The notes: generated by a model from the letters alone, not told the origin. Positions 1-8,154 are shown, counted from the first letter of the stretch. The stretch: 18,538 bases of DNA from an uncultured Candidatus Melainabacteria bacterium (GCA_934692485.1 CAKUTX010000014.1:1-18538), one strand, 5' to 3'. A program made the numbers and translations.

Positions 1-201
1 GCGCTACCCCTCTCACAAATCGATACTCAATCGATTTGTTCGGCAGAGTGCTACATCCCGATAATACTTTATATATTCAATTGTCAATCGCAAAATTTTC
101 ATTTTGCTCAGGTGCGCTACCCCTCTCACAAATCGATACTCAATCGATTTGTTCGGCAGAGTGCTACATCCCGATAATACTTTATATATTTAATTGTCAA
201 T
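1..201. repeat. two-copy direct repeat, period 113 bp, with internal palindrome
   Basis: Positions 1-88 recur at 114-201 with one visible mismatch (c79 versus t192). Each copy contains a 9-bp inverted repeat, acaaatcga/tcgatttgt, at 15-23 with 31-39 and at 128-136 with 144-152, separated by 7 nt. A further inverted repeat, gcaaaat/attttgc, lies in the spacer at 90-96 with 101-107. The array may continue to the left of the window. An open frame runs through it at 36-218, but it is a by-product of the repeat. The function is unknown; a dispersed palindromic intergenic element is the simplest reading. Confidence 0.85.
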
Positions 202-237
202 TTTATATTATCACCTGAAAATTATTTGTAAATCTAA

Positions 238-1347
238 TTGCAATTTGATTTTAAAAATGTTAATATACAAAATATGAATATTAATGATTTTAGAAAAATA
301 ATTTTTATGAATTCTCAATATTGCAATTGGTACTATGTTGGCAATAGTACAATATTAGCTGGCATTATGAGAAATATAGGCTACATGTATACAACAAAAT
401 TATCAAGTCAAAAATTAAAGGAAATTAACTCTGCTTACCGAAAATTCACCACAATAATGAATTGCGCAGTAGCATTAGAAATTATTCTTTATATTTATTT
501 GATTATTTTCCCATTTTTCACCAAAATTATGCAACTGCCATATTTTATGGCAATCATATCTCTTTGCTTTATTCCAATGCTGGCTCTTTATTTAACATAT
601 ATTGTAGTTAATTCGGTGTTTGAAAAATTTCTTGCTAAAAATGTTGGTGTTTTCAAAAAAACAGCATTTAAACCTACTTTAAAATATATTGACGAAAATG
701 CATTTGTGGAACATCAAACAACCCCACGAAAAAGCGTTTATGTAATGCTACTATTAGCAATTATATTCTTCGGATATGTATTTACTCCTTTTTTGATTGC
801 TGATTTGAATTCAAACGAAAAATACAAAACCGCAGAAATTTTGTCAAATTCATATTTAACTTTTGTCCCTATTTCCTCAGAAACGTACGTACAAAGAGCT
901 TACGCAAAATTCAAACAAAAGAAATATGAAGCATCTATAAAAGATTACAAATTGGCAAACAAATACACAATGTCAGATGATTTTAACACAGATATTCTCG
1001 GGGTAAAAACTTATTACCTGAGCTATGACAAAATGATTGCAGAATTTGACAATGCAATAGAACTTGAGCCTGACGAACCTGCAAAGTATTTGCTGAGAGC
1101 TGAAAAAGCGGCTTATTTAGTAAAAAACAAGAAATATAATGAGGCTTATCCAGAATTAAACAGACTAATTACAGCTTACAAAAACGATGTAAAAGTTGCG
1201 TTTTCTCCAGCTGCAGTATACAATTCAAGAAGCATTACGAGAAAAGCTCTTGGCGATTTAAACGGGGCAAACGCAGACAAAGTTATTGCAAAAAAAATGT
1301 GTCCAGATTGCCAATTCACAGATAGTTACTTAATCAGAAAACCGTAA
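238..1347 (+). CDS. membrane-anchored TPR-repeat protein, hypothetical
   Basis: This 369-aa frame has three hydrophobic segments at about residues 74-93, 102-124 and 168-187, followed by a C-terminal soluble part of about 180 residues. That part contains TPR-like helical pairs near residues 213-245, 264-305 and 328-350, with the typical spacing of small and aromatic residues (for example YAKFKQKKYEASIKDYKLA). It is probably an inner-membrane protein with a protein-interaction domain; no enzyme motif is visible. The start is uncertain. The frame opens with TTG at 238 without a Shine-Dalgarno, and ATG codons at 274, 307, 367 and 385 are equally unsupported. A start at any of these would keep all three membrane segments. 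The gene follows the palindromic direct repeat directly and has no clear terminator before the next gene. I do not recognise the family. Confidence 0.75.
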   Translation: MQFDFKNVNIQNMNINDFRKIIFMNSQYCNWYYVGNSTILAGIMRNIGYMYTTKLSSQKLKEINSAYRKFTTIMNCAVALEIILYIYLIIFPFFTKIMQLPYFMAIISLCFIPMLALYLTYIVVNSVFEKFLAKNVGVFKKTAFKPTLKYIDENAFVEHQTTPRKSVYVMLLLAIIFFGYVFTPFLIADLNSNEKYKTAEILSNSYLTFVPISSETYVQRAYAKFKQKKYEASIKDYKLANKYTMSDDFNTDILGVKTYYLSYDKMIAEFDNAIELEPDEPAKYLLRAEKAAYLVKNKKYNEAYPELNRLITAYKNDVKVAFSPAAVYNSRSITRKALGDLNGANADKVIAKKMCPDCQFTDSYLIRKP

Positions 1348-1368
1348 CAATATTAATCTGTTATAGTA

Positions 1369-1397
1369 TTGAGTTTTTTAATTTTTTAATGTATTCT
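1369..1397 (+). promoter_or_regulatory. putative sigma70-type promoter of the SEC-C gene
   Basis: A ttgagt box at 1369-1374 and a tattct box at 1392-1397 are separated by 17 bp and lie about 25 bp before the start codon. The -10 match is only moderate, so this is tentative. Confidence 0.35.
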
Positions 1398-1421
1398 CAT
1401 TATACATAGAGGGAGAGAAAT

Positions 1422-2693
1422 ATGCTTATTTTACAAGACTTAAAAGAAATTAATGACGTAATAAAAGAATTGGCAGAATTTGTTCAAAAAGATGAAACAA
1501 TTAAACCTGATTTTGAAGAATACATCAATACTGTAAATGGAATGAATTTTCAGTCTGCTTGTTTCAACTATATTTTTGAAAGAAATCTAAACAACAAAAG
1601 TATATTGACTTTGTACTTGGAAAATTCTAAAAACATTTCAGAGTCAACAAAAAAAATCGTCAATGCTTTGGCAAACTCAATATCTTCCATTTTTGAAGTA
1701 AAAAGAGTTTTACAAAACGGTTTTGATTTAAACAACATTATCAACGAAAAAACATATAGCGTTGTTTCATTGGTCAAAATGACTACATTTAGAGGGATTG
1801 GTGCCGGTCAATATGTTGTTGCAAGAATATTTCAGTTTGAAAATTCATACTACTTGTTAGAAATCTCTGGGGTATTACCATCCAGCAGAAAAGACGACGC
1901 ATTAAGGTTTTCTGTTGCAAAAATTATCCAAAATCCAGAACTTGTTTATTTAGACAATCCACAAAAACAAAAAGAAATCGAAAACGACATAAAAGAAATA
2001 TATAGTAAATTTATAGAATTTTTTGGTGCAGACGAAATCGTAACAACGAATAAATTTGCGGATGATTTAATAGGAGCATTCAACGATTTTGCGGAAGGTG
2101 GAGAAAAAGTCGATTTTAAAGAAAAAATTCAAGCACCTGAAAATTACAAATTCTTTAACGTATCCGAATTTAACAACTCTTATGACAACTTTTTAGAAAA
2201 TTCTCTTGGCGGATTTTCATCCCACAAAGAAACTTACGACGTTGGAATTATTTTTGATGAAGAATTAGGGTTGTATGCTGTTCCGTTTTTTGAAACATTT
2301 AACAAAGCAATCGAAAACCCTGACAGCATTGAAAATGCAGAAGCTTGCGTTAAATTTTTCTTAGAAAATGACAAATTTTCTGCAAACATTATCAAACGTG
2401 TTGCGAGCCGCCACAAAAACTTTATGGAAACAATTAACAAATTATTAGGCACAAATTATACGCTTGATGAGCTTTTAAAGCACTACAAATCAAGATATTT
2501 GAAAAATAAAATATTTTCATCAACAACTGTTTTGTATAAATCAAAAGCTTTTTCAAAAACACTTGGTATAATAGAAGAAGATATTGAAAAACCTCGATTG
2601 GACGGAATTGACCTTAGCAAAGTCGGAAGAAATGATCCATGTCCATGCGGAAGTGGTAAAAAATTCAAAAAATGCTGTGGTGCAAATTTATAA
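1422..2693 (+). CDS. SEC-C zinc-binding motif protein
   Basis: This 423-aa protein ends in a textbook SEC-C motif at about residues 402-421 ([19 protein letters not shown]). The CxC and CC pairs coordinate one zinc ion; the motif is also found at the SecA C-terminus, where it contacts SecB and ribosomes. The preceding 400 residues are mostly helical and acidic/lysine-rich, with no domain I can name and no membrane segment, so a cytosolic protein is expected. The ATG is well supported by a purine-rich Shine-Dalgarno (gagggagag) just upstream. SEC-C motifs occur on many unrelated proteins, so the motif does not define the function. The gene stands alone between the TPR gene and a hairpin terminator. 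Confidence 0.85.
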   Translation: MLILQDLKEINDVIKELAEFVQKDETIKPDFEEYINTVNGMNFQSACFNYIFERNLNNKSILTLYLENSKNISESTKKIVNALANSISSIFEVKRVLQNGFDLNNIINEKTYSVVSLVKMTTFRGIGAGQYVVARIFQFENSYYLLEISGVLPSSRKDDALRFSVAKIIQNPELVYLDNPQKQKEIENDIKEIYSKFIEFFGADEIVTTNKFADDLIGAFNDFAEGGEKVDFKEKIQAPENYKFFNVSEFNNSYDNFLENSLGGFSSHKETYDVGIIFDEELGLYAVPFFETFNKAIENPDSIENAEACVKFFLENDKFSANIIKRVASRHKNFMETINKLLGTNYTLDELLKHYKSRYLKNKIFSSTTVLYKSKAFSKTLGIIEEDIEKPRLDGIDLSKVGRNDPCPCGSGKKFKKCCGANL

Positions 2694-2737
2694 AAAACAA
2701 TAATAACGCGCAGAAGCATTAACATATTTATCTTTGT

Positions 2738-2777
2738 TATCCACGAAAATTCTCAATATTGATTATTTTCGTGGATA
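2738..2777 (+). terminator. hairpin, likely terminator between convergent genes
   Basis: A 13-bp perfect stem (2738-2750 with 2765-2777, arm tatccacgaaaat) has a 14-nt loop and is followed by a T-rich stretch (tttatttcatt). It lies 45 bp after the SEC-C stop and could also stop transcripts arriving from maf on the other strand. The T-tract is interrupted, so efficiency is uncertain. Confidence 0.55.
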
Positions 2778-2778
2778 T

Positions 2779-2886
2779 TTATTTCATTCCGAACAAAATA
2801 TTAATCAAAGCTTTTCCTCCAGTTTGAGCCCATTTATCAGGAACAATTTTGTCTTTGTATACTATTGCTGAAAAACCCTTTTCAAG
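2779..2886 (-). pseudogene. orphan 35-codon C-terminal fragment
   Basis: Reading the minus strand there is an open stretch of 35 codons ending in TAA at 2779-2781. It has protein-like composition (…KDKIVPDKWAQ, TGGKALINILFGMK) but no ATG, GTG or TTG start, and a TGA lies immediately upstream at 2887-2889. It lies 27 bp past the maf stop in the same direction. The best reading is the surviving C-terminus of a decayed gene whose body has been lost. It could also be chance coding in intergenic DNA, or a frame broken by a sequencing error. I do not recognise the parent family. Confidence 0.35.
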
Positions 2887-2913
2887 TCACTGCAAGCTAT
2901 ACAAGACGCTCGG

Positions 2914-3480
2914 TTACTGTTCTTCCAGCATTTCAAGTAATGTTTTTGAGCTCATTCCAATTATATTTTCAAGATCTCCTGAATATGATTTTATATACCC
3001 ATCTGGCATTTCTTGTATGCCGTAAGAGCCAGCCTTATCAAACGGCTTAAAGTTATCTATATAATATTTTATCTTTTCATCTGAAAGCTTTTCAAAAAGA
3101 ACCTCACTTGTTGTAGATTTCTTTTTGTAAACTCCTGTTTCAGAATTCATCACGACAATTGCTGTTACGACTTGATGAGTTCTACCAGACAAACTCCTTA
3201 ACATTTCAAAGGCCCCATCATAACCATCAGGCTTGCCTAATACTTTTCCATCCAAAACAACAATTGTATCAGCAGCAACAATTATTGATGGAGTTTTTAC
3301 AAGAGGAATAACTGCCTTTGCCTTATTATAAGCTAAATCTTCTATATAATCATAAGAAAAATCCGTCCTCGAGTGGTCTTCCACATACGGTGACGGAATA
3401 ATTTCAAATCCAATATTTAATTTTCTAAGAATATCCGCTCTCCTTGGAGAAGAAGAAGCTAAGATAATTTTTCCCACCAT
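2914..3480 (-). CDS. maf: Maf-family nucleotide pyrophosphatase
   Basis: This 188-aa protein matches the Maf/HAM1-like family throughout. It has the N-terminal ASSSPRR phosphate-binding motif (residues 8-14), AADTIVVLDG with the catalytic aspartate near residue 71, LGKP (81-84), SLSGRTHQV (96-104), the DKAGSYGIQ block (148-156) and GDLENIIGM (168-176). Family members hydrolyse (d)NTPs, often dTTP/UTP or modified pyrimidine nucleotides, to the monophosphate. They act as house-cleaning enzymes and, in Bacillus, affect septum formation. The length is normal. The ATG at 3480 has an upstream AAAGTGAG Shine-Dalgarno. A small gene ends 57 bp upstream on the same strand, and a 13-bp palindrome with an embedded TATAAT-like box lies in that gap. 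The exact nucleotide specificity cannot be read off safely. Confidence 0.95.
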   Translation of the reverse strand: MVGKIILASSSPRRADILRKLNIGFEIIPSPYVEDHSRTDFSYDYIEDLAYNKAKAVIPLVKTPSIIVAADTIVVLDGKVLGKPDGYDGAFEMLRSLSGRTHQVVTAIVVMNSETGVYKKKSTTSEVLFEKLSDEKIKYYIDNFKPFDKAGSYGIQEMPDGYIKSYSGDLENIIGMSSKTLLEMLEEQ

Positions 3481-3500
3481 TTTGTTCTCACTTTCTTTAT

Positions 3501-3513
3501 CTGTATTATACAG
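3501..3513. promoter_or_regulatory. 13-bp palindrome with a -10-like box upstream of maf
   Basis: The palindrome ctgtattatacag contains TATAAT on the minus strand, 21-33 bp before the maf start. No convincing -35 box sits 17 bp further upstream. It may be a weak promoter with an operator, or chance in AT-rich DNA. Confidence 0.3.
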
Positions 3514-3537
3514 GAAAAAAGTAAGAACAGAAACTTT

Positions 3538-3777
3538 TTATTGATATTGGGATGTTTTGTTGTATCTTGCAGTTTTTGCATTTATCGCGTAGCACGCAAT
3601 ATTTAACCTCTGTTTTAAGGTCATCATATTTCGATACATGCTGGCATAATCATTCATTGCGCCCATCATTTTTTCAGGGTCAACCATTGATTCCATGTTG
3701 TCATGATTGTCTACTTTTTCTTCTGCATATTTCTTAACCAAAAGTTGGTCGATGTAGTCCTCAGCACCTATTGCCAT
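3538..3777 (-). CDS. small conserved-looking hypothetical protein (79 aa)
   Basis: This is a 79-aa, Met-rich, largely helical protein (MAIGAEDYIDQLLVKKYAEE… NMMTLKQRLNIACYAINAK). It has no signal peptide, membrane segment or recognisable domain. A strong Shine-Dalgarno (agggagga) a few bases before the ATG supports it as a real gene. It lies 57 bp upstream of maf in the same direction and may share a transcript with it. A possible promoter lies at 3861-3889. I do not recognise the family; the residues around 34-60 suggest an amphipathic helix pair that might mediate assembly, but that is only inference. Confidence 0.7.
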   Translation of the reverse strand: MAIGAEDYIDQLLVKKYAEEKVDNHDNMESMVDPEKMMGAMNDYASMYRNMMTLKQRLNIACYAINAKTARYNKTSQYQ

Positions 3778-3860
3778 CGGAGTCCTCCCTAGTTTTTTTA
3801 TTATTCCTATTGATGTGTGTGAGAAAGAGTTTTGTTTAAACTATTCCTTTAAATATTCCT

Positions 3861-3889
3861 TATATATATACTAAGTATTTCTTTCCCAA
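3861..3889 (-). promoter_or_regulatory. possible promoter of the 79-aa gene
   Basis: On the minus strand TTGGGA (3884-3889) and TATATA (3861-3866) are separated by 17 bp, about 85 bp before the ATG at 3777. The TA repeat makes the -10 assignment ambiguous. Confidence 0.3.
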
Positions 3890-3956
3890 AAAATTGCTTA
3901 TTTTTTCACTAAGTGTTAAGATTTGTTTACAATCATTGTTATAAATTTTTTCATAC

Positions 3957-3986
3957 AAAAAAGACTCCGCGAACGGAGTCTTTTTT
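3957..3986 (-). terminator. Rho-independent terminator of the short prepilin-like gene
   Basis: A 13-bp perfect stem (3957-3969 with 3974-3986) with GC-rich core gactccg/cggagtc and a 4-nt loop is flanked by A and T runs on both sides. It lies 23 bp past the stop at 4009. On the minus strand it ends in six T residues, so it fits termination of this gene; the symmetry means it could work in both directions. Confidence 0.92.
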
Positions 3987-4008
3987 TGAACATTTATCGT
4001 TCCTAAAA

Positions 4009-4662
4009 CTATTTGCTGAACAATACTGCTCTTGCTGCAACTGAGTTTGGAACAACTGTTTGGTCATAGAATCTAACAGGATATACGTCTGTTGGGTTCT
4101 TGATTGAACAATCTGTATCTGTAGTACCAGCATCACATTGTACAATTCTGTTAGGAGCTTTAATACCGTTAACATCGATAAAACCATAACAATCTTTAGC
4201 AGTAGCACCTTCAGCATGAGTACAGCTAGATGATGCTGTAGGGAATGTAAACATAATTCCATCATTAAAGAACAATGTAGTGTTATCATCAGCAATTGAT
4301 ACTGCAGAAGAAACACCTTGTCCTCCGCCAGAACCAACAGCTACTTGGTAAGCTGCACCTTTAGCATCTTTAATATTTGTAGAACCAGTTTCAGTTCTTA
4401 CAACGTTCATTCTGCCTGACAACAATTTATCAACTAAATATGTATCACCAGTACCAGTTGCATCTGCAAAACTCCATTCATCCAAAGCAACGTTCAATGT
4501 TACAGCTTGAGAAATTGCTGATAATGCTTTTTTGTAAGCAGTTTTGTATTGTGCGCCTTGAGTTGAGTTCATCAATGTAGGCATTGTCATTGCGGCTACA
4601 ACACCAATGATACCTAAAGTAATCAATACTTCTGCCAAAGTAAAGCCGAATCTTTTTGTCAT
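4009..4662 (-). CDS. type IV prepilin-like protein, short form (217 aa)
   Basis: The true start is taken as the ATG at 4662, because an AAAGGTG Shine-Dalgarno precedes it and the class III leader MTKRFG runs straight into FTLAEVLITLGIIGVVAA. This is the prepilin N-methylation/cleavage motif: peptidase cut after Gly, mature Phe1, Glu5, then a hydrophobic alpha-helix. The open frame continues upstream to 4800, but that part is leader RNA. The remaining 190 residues form a pseudopilin-like globular domain with four Cys (SSCTHAEG, AKDCYGF, RIVQCDAG, TDCSIK), plausibly disulfide-bonded outside the cell, and a DINGIKAPN-like loop (here FIDVNGIKAPNRI) common in gut-lineage prepilins. It is probably assembled into or processed by a type IV pilus or type II secretion-like system encoded elsewhere. 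It lacks the GC-rich C-terminus of the larger paralogue at 9408. Confidence 0.9.
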   Translation of the reverse strand: MTKRFGFTLAEVLITLGIIGVVAAMTMPTLMNSTQGAQYKTAYKKALSAISQAVTLNVALDEWSFADATGTGDTYLVDKLLSGRMNVVRTETGSTNIKDAKGAAYQVAVGSGGGQGVSSAVSIADDNTTLFFNDGIMFTFPTASSSCTHAEGATAKDCYGFIDVNGIKAPNRIVQCDAGTTDTDCSIKNPTDVYPVRFYDQTVVPNSVAARAVLFSK

Positions 4663-4684
4663 AATCTTTTCACCTTTCTTTTTT

Positions 4685-4716
4685 GTAAAACTCTCTGATT
4701 TCTCAAATTGTTTTAC
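4685..4716 (-). promoter_or_regulatory. inverted repeat in the prepilin mRNA leader
   Basis: gtaaaac/gttttac arms at 4685-4691 and 4710-4716 flank 18 nt within the untranslated leader, ending 22 nt before the ATG. It could form a weak stem near the ribosome binding site. Its function is unknown. Confidence 0.35.
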
Positions 4717-4798
4717 GCTTTTTATCTCTCTATAATATATCTTCCAAAAACATGGATAATGCATAAAAACTCTTTTTCGAAATCTTTTTGTTATACCC

Positions 4799-4827
4799 AT
4801 AATAAATTATTTTAGCAAAAATGTCAA
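4799..4827 (-). promoter_or_regulatory. sigma70-type promoter of the short prepilin-like gene
   Basis: On the minus strand a perfect TTGACA (4822-4827) and TATTAT (4799-4804) are exactly 17 bp apart. Transcription would start near 4792, giving a leader of about 130 nt before the ATG at 4662. The leader is similar in length to that inferred for the large prepilin-like gene. Confidence 0.8.
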
Positions 4828-4856
4828 TACTTTTTATTAAAATATTAATTAATTTT

Positions 4857-4903
4857 AACTAATTCTTAAGAATTAGTTTTTCTAAAATCCTACTTATGTA
4901 GGA
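4857..4903. promoter_or_regulatory. 22-bp perfect palindrome and adjacent hairpin between clpC and the prepilin gene
   Basis: 4857-4878 is a perfect 22-bp palindrome (half-site aactaattctt). It is followed by a 6-bp stem with a 4-nt loop at 4888-4903 (tcctac/gtagga). The palindrome lies 30 bp upstream of the prepilin -35 box, a plausible position for a dimeric activator or repressor. It could instead form a cruciform or a second terminator. This gene-free stretch of about 300 bp (4663-4966) otherwise holds the prepilin leader, its promoter and the clpC terminator. Confidence 0.5.
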
Positions 4904-4935
4904 GTATATTTTTAGACAAATTTACTAATCCTATA

Positions 4936-4964
4936 AAAAACCACCCTTTAACGGGTGGCTTTTA
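4936..4964 (-). terminator. Rho-independent terminator of clpC
   Basis: A ccaccc/gggtgg stem (4941-4946 with 4953-4958) is flanked by an A-run on the left that becomes a six-T tract on the minus strand. It begins a few bases past the clpC stop codon, the expected place for its terminator. Confidence 0.88.
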
Positions 4965-4966
4965 AA

Positions 4967-7462
4967 CTAATTTGCATTTTCAGCGGTTTCAATCGGCTCT
5001 TTTTTACTTCGTTTTGCCTTCTTATCAAACGCGATTTTATCATCAACAAGTTTAATAATAATTGTATCACCTTCTGAATATTTACCGGACAATATTTCTT
5101 CTGCCAACATGTCCTCAATTTTGCGCTGTATTAACCTTCTCAAAGGTCTTGCGCCATAAGCTTCAGAATATCCGTTTTTAGCCAAATGATCTTTTACTTC
5201 ATCTGTAACCTCAACAGACAAGCCTCTTTCAGCCAAGCGTTTGAACAAATCTTTCAACATTAGGTCAACAATTTGTCTGATTTCAGCTTGATTTAAGTGA
5301 GCGAATACAATCGTTTCATCAATACGGTTCAAGAACTCTGGTCTGAAGGCTTTCTTCATTTCTTCAGAAACAGTTTCTTTTAATTTTTCATACTTATCTT
5401 TAGACTCATCATCACTCGTTGAGAAACCTAGTCTTGATGTTGTAGTAATCATACTTGCACCAACGTTAGATGTCATGATGATAATTGTATTTTTAAAGTT
5501 TACGTGACGGCCTTTAGCATCTGTCAAACGGCCATCATCCAAAATTTGTAACATTATGTTAAATACATCTGGATGGGCTTTTTCAATTTCATCAAACAAA
5601 ATTACGCTATAAGGTTTTTTACGAACAAGTTCTGTTAAATGACCACCGTCATCGTATCCTACGTATCCTGGAGGAGAACCGATAAGCTTAGCTGTAGAGT
5701 GTTTTTCCATAAACTCAGACATATCAACTCTTATCATATTATCTTCTGAGCCAAACACAGCCTCTGCCAATGCTTTAGCTAGTTCTGTTTTACCAACACC
5801 GGTAGGACCACAGAAAATAAAACTTCCGATTGGTCTATTCGGGCTTTTCAAACCAACTCTAGCACGTCTGATTGCTTTAGAAATAGCAACAACAGCGTCA
5901 TTCTGACCGATTACTCTTTCATGAAGCGTTTGTTCTAATCTTAACAATCTTTCGCTTTCGCCTTCTGTCAACTTAGTTACAGGAATGCCAGTCATAGTAC
6001 CAATTACTTCCGCAACGTTCTCCGCTGTAACGGTCGGTTTGTTTGCTTCGTGTTCTTCTCTATATTTTTGAGCCATTTCACGAATTTTGTCTTTCATATC
6101 AGCTTCGTCATCTCTTAATTGAGAAGCTTTTTCAAATTCTTGGTTTCTGATTGCATCTTCTTTTTCTTTTATAATAGAGCGCAATTCTTTTTCAAGCTCT
6201 TTTCCTTCTGGAGAAAGGTTTGAAACTTTCAATCTAACTTTAGAAGAAGCTTCATCAATTACGTCAATAGCTTTGTCTGGCAAAAATCTATCTGTAATAT
6301 ATTTATTAGACAATTTTACAGCTGCAACAATTGCCTCATCAGAAATTATCAATTTATGGTGTTCTTCATACTTTGGCTTCAAGCCTTTGATAATCTCAAT
6401 AGACTCGTCCTCTGTAGGCTCATCAATGATTACAGGTTGGAAACGACGTTCTAAAGCAGAATCCTTTTCTACATATTTTCTGTATTCATCAAGCGTTGTT
6501 GCACCAATAACTTGAATTTCACCACGAGATAATGCTGGTTTTAAGATATTAGCAGCATCAATTGCACCCTCTGCAGCACCAGCACCAATCAACGTATGCA
6601 TTTCGTCGATAACAAGAATAATATTTCCAGCTTGGCGAATTTCATCCATAATTTTTTTAAGACGTTCTTCAAACTCACCACGATACTTAGTACCTGCAAC
6701 CAAAAGCCCCATATCAAGTTGAATAACCTTTTTCCCATCCAAAATATCAGGAACTTCTGCATTTACAATTCTAATCGCAAGCCCTTCTGCAACAGCAGTT
6801 TTACCAACCCCAGGTTCACCAATCAAGACAGGATTGTTTTTTGTACGTCTTGCCAATATTTGAATTACACGTTCAATTTCTTTTTCTCTGCCGACAACAG
6901 GGTCAAGCCTCAACTCTTGAGCAGCAAGAGTCAAATCTCTACCAAACTCATCTAAACTAGGAGTTTTAGTTTTTCCGCCAGTTGAAGACGAAGTACTTGA
7001 AGTGCCTGATGAAACAGCTTGCGGCTTAGATTCCCCAAGCATTTTCACAACATTACTTCTTACTTTATTAAGGTCAACTCCAAGATTTTCCAAAACTCTG
7101 GCAGCAACACCTTCTCCTTCTCTAATCAAGCCGAGAAGCAAGTGTTCCGTTCCAATATAATTGTGTCCAAGCTGTCTAGCCTCATCCCAAGACAATTCAA
7201 GAACTCTCTTTGCTCTTGGTGTAAATGGAATTTCAACGGCAACAAAACCAGAACCTCTTCCAATAATTTTTTCAACTTCAGCTCTGGCATCCTTTAAAGT
7301 TACCCCCATAGACTTTAATGTCTTTGCAGCAACACCAGTGCCTTCACCTATCAGCCCTAAAAGCACCTGTTCGGTTCCAACAAAGTTGTGACCTAGTCTG
7401 CGTGCTTCTTCCTGAGCCAACATTATAACTTTTATAGCTTTCTCCGTAAAACGTTCGAACAT
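4967..7462 (-). CDS. clpC: ClpC-type AAA+ unfoldase (Hsp100)
   Basis: This 831-aa protein has the full ClpC architecture. Two Clp N-terminal repeats lie at residues 1-70 and 77-142, followed by a Ser/Thr/Gly-rich linker at about 150-165. The first AAA+ module has Walker A GEPGVGKT (215-222) and Walker B ILVIDE (282-287). A UVR-type coiled middle region lies at about 428-465. The second AAA+ module has Walker A GPTGVGKT (552-559), Walker [14 protein letters not shown] and a C-terminal D2-small domain. An LGF tripeptide in [10 protein letters not shown] is the expected ClpP-docking loop. It unfolds substrates for ClpP in the cytosol, as in cyanobacteria and Firmicutes. An AGGAG Shine-Dalgarno supports the ATG. 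It has its own promoter and terminator and is monocistronic; clpP is not in the window. No CtsR-like operator or mcsAB neighbours are seen, so the Firmicutes-style control is not evident. Confidence 0.97.
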   Translation of the reverse strand: MFERFTEKAIKVIMLAQEEARRLGHNFVGTEQVLLGLIGEGTGVAAKTLKSMGVTLKDARAEVEKIIGRGSGFVAVEIPFTPRAKRVLELSWDEARQLGHNYIGTEHLLLGLIREGEGVAARVLENLGVDLNKVRSNVVKMLGESKPQAVSSGTSSTSSSTGGKTKTPSLDEFGRDLTLAAQELRLDPVVGREKEIERVIQILARRTKNNPVLIGEPGVGKTAVAEGLAIRIVNAEVPDILDGKKVIQLDMGLLVAGTKYRGEFEERLKKIMDEIRQAGNIILVIDEMHTLIGAGAAEGAIDAANILKPALSRGEIQVIGATTLDEYRKYVEKDSALERRFQPVIIDEPTEDESIEIIKGLKPKYEEHHKLIISDEAIVAAVKLSNKYITDRFLPDKAIDVIDEASSKVRLKVSNLSPEGKELEKELRSIIKEKEDAIRNQEFEKASQLRDDEADMKDKIREMAQKYREEHEANKPTVTAENVAEVIGTMTGIPVTKLTEGESERLLRLEQTLHERVIGQNDAVVAISKAIRRARVGLKSPNRPIGSFIFCGPTGVGKTELAKALAEAVFGSEDNMIRVDMSEFMEKHSTAKLIGSPPGYVGYDDGGHLTELVRKKPYSVILFDEIEKAHPDVFNIMLQILDDGRLTDAKGRHVNFKNTIIIMTSNVGASMITTTSRLGFSTSDDESKDKYEKLKETVSEEMKKAFRPEFLNRIDETIVFAHLNQAEIRQIVDLMLKDLFKRLAERGLSVEVTDEVKDHLAKNGYSEAYGARPLRRLIQRKIEDMLAEEILSGKYSEGDTIIIKLVDDKIAFDKKAKRSKKEPIETAENAN

Positions 7463-7495
7463 TTATGACTCCTATCTCTCTCTTATATGCTTAAC

Positions 7496-7524
7496 ATTTT
7501 ACACAAAAAATAAAAAACTTTCAA
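7496..7524 (-). promoter_or_regulatory. sigma70-type promoter of clpC
   Basis: On the minus strand TTGAAA (7519-7524) and TAAAAT (7496-7501) are separated by exactly 17 bp. The predicted start is near 7489, giving a leader of about 27 nt that contains the Shine-Dalgarno. Confidence 0.75.
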
Positions 7525-7650
7525 GTAGGAAAGCCCTTATCTACTCCAAATCGTCTAGTCCGATAGGCAAATATTAGACATAAAACCCCGTGTTCATAAG
7601 GTTTTTAAAGGCTTCTAACGACAAAACTAAAAAAAATAAAAAAGAAATGG

Positions 7651-7679
7651 TTGACATTTAAAAATGTTTCATGTAAGAT
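7651..7679 (+). promoter_or_regulatory. sigma70-type promoter of tRNA-Glu
   Basis: TTGACA (7651-7656) and TAAGAT (7674-7679) are separated by 17 bp and end 20 bp before the tRNA, placing the start near 7687. Position, orientation and consensus all fit. Confidence 0.85.
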
Positions 7680-7699
7680 AGATTTTGTCGAAAGAACAA

Positions 7700-7775
7700 G
7701 CCCCCATCGTCTAGAGGCCTAGGACAACACCCTTTCACGGTGTAGACAGCGATTCGAATTCGCTTGGGGGTACCA
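7700..7775 (+). tRNA. tRNA-Glu(UUC)
   Basis: A 76-nt cloverleaf can be drawn. The acceptor stem is GCCCCCA/TGGGGGT (one G-T pair at the first position), the D arm is GTCTAGAGGCCTAGGAC, and the anticodon stem is ACACC/GGTGT with loop CTTTCAC and anticodon TTC at 7734-7736. The T stem is AGCGA/TCGCT with loop TTCGAAT, followed by discriminator A and an encoded CCA at 7773-7775. The gene reads glutamate codons GAA/GAG. The charged molecule also feeds tetrapyrrole synthesis in organisms using glutamyl-tRNA reductase. The segment from 7756 to the CCA is repeated twice more downstream. Confidence 0.97.
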
Positions 7776-7788
7776 TTTAAAAAAAGAG

Positions 7789-7816
7789 AAGTGACCGATG
7801 GTGGTCATTTTTTTTT
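7789..7816 (+). terminator. terminator of tRNA-Glu (copy 1)
   Basis: An aagtgacc/ggtcattt stem of 8 bp (one G-T pair) around a 6-nt loop is followed by a run of nine T. It lies 14 nt past the CCA. Confidence 0.88.
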
Positions 7817-7971
7817 GCAGTTTTCGGTGTCTTGAATTCGAATCGAGAATGTTCCTCCGACAATCGGAACATTCAGCGATTTTACCCTTTAGGGCATCCT
7901 GCCTCGTTGGGCTCGTGTTGCTCGCCTACGATGCAAGAGAATTCGCTTGGGGGTACCATTTAAAAAAAGAG

Positions 7972-7999
7972 AAGTGACCGATGGTGGTCATTTTTTTTT
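7972..7999 (+). terminator. terminator (copy 2, in the tandem repeat)
   Basis: An exact duplicate of the tRNA terminator, shifted by 183 bp. It would act only on read-through past the first copy. Confidence 0.75.
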
Positions 8000-8154
8000 G
8001 CAGTTTTCGGTGTCTTGAATTCGAATCGAGAATGTTCCTCCGACAATCGGAACATTCAGCGATTTTACCCTTTAGGGCATCCTGCCTCGTTGGGCTCGTG
8101 TTGCTCGCCTACGATGCAAGAGAATTCGCTTGGGGGTACCATTAAAAAAAAGAG

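Noticed and set aside
1..201. Possible CRISPR array
   Set aside because: Only two copies, an 88-bp repeat unit with a 25-bp spacer that is itself palindromic, and no cas genes.
36..218. 60-codon open frame on the plus strand
   Set aside because: It lies wholly inside the 113-bp direct repeat, has no ribosome binding site, and its peptide simply repeats the DNA repeat.
3951..4337. 128-codon minus-strand frame
   Set aside because: It overlaps the short prepilin-like gene in another frame, has low-complexity Leu/Val-rich translation and runs through the terminator.
4663..4800. N-terminal 46-codon extension of the short prepilin-like frame
   Set aside because: The inferred transcription start, the Shine-Dalgarno and the normal short class III leader all favour the ATG at 4662.
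4967..7462. Plus-strand frames opposite clpC (for example 6273-6515, 6596-6955, 7019-7297)
   Set aside because: They are antisense shadows of a fully conserved clpC gene.
7525..7640. A second RNA gene between clpC and tRNA-Glu
   Set aside because: Short matching arms exist, but no cloverleaf, promoter-terminator pair or known RNA motif could be drawn.
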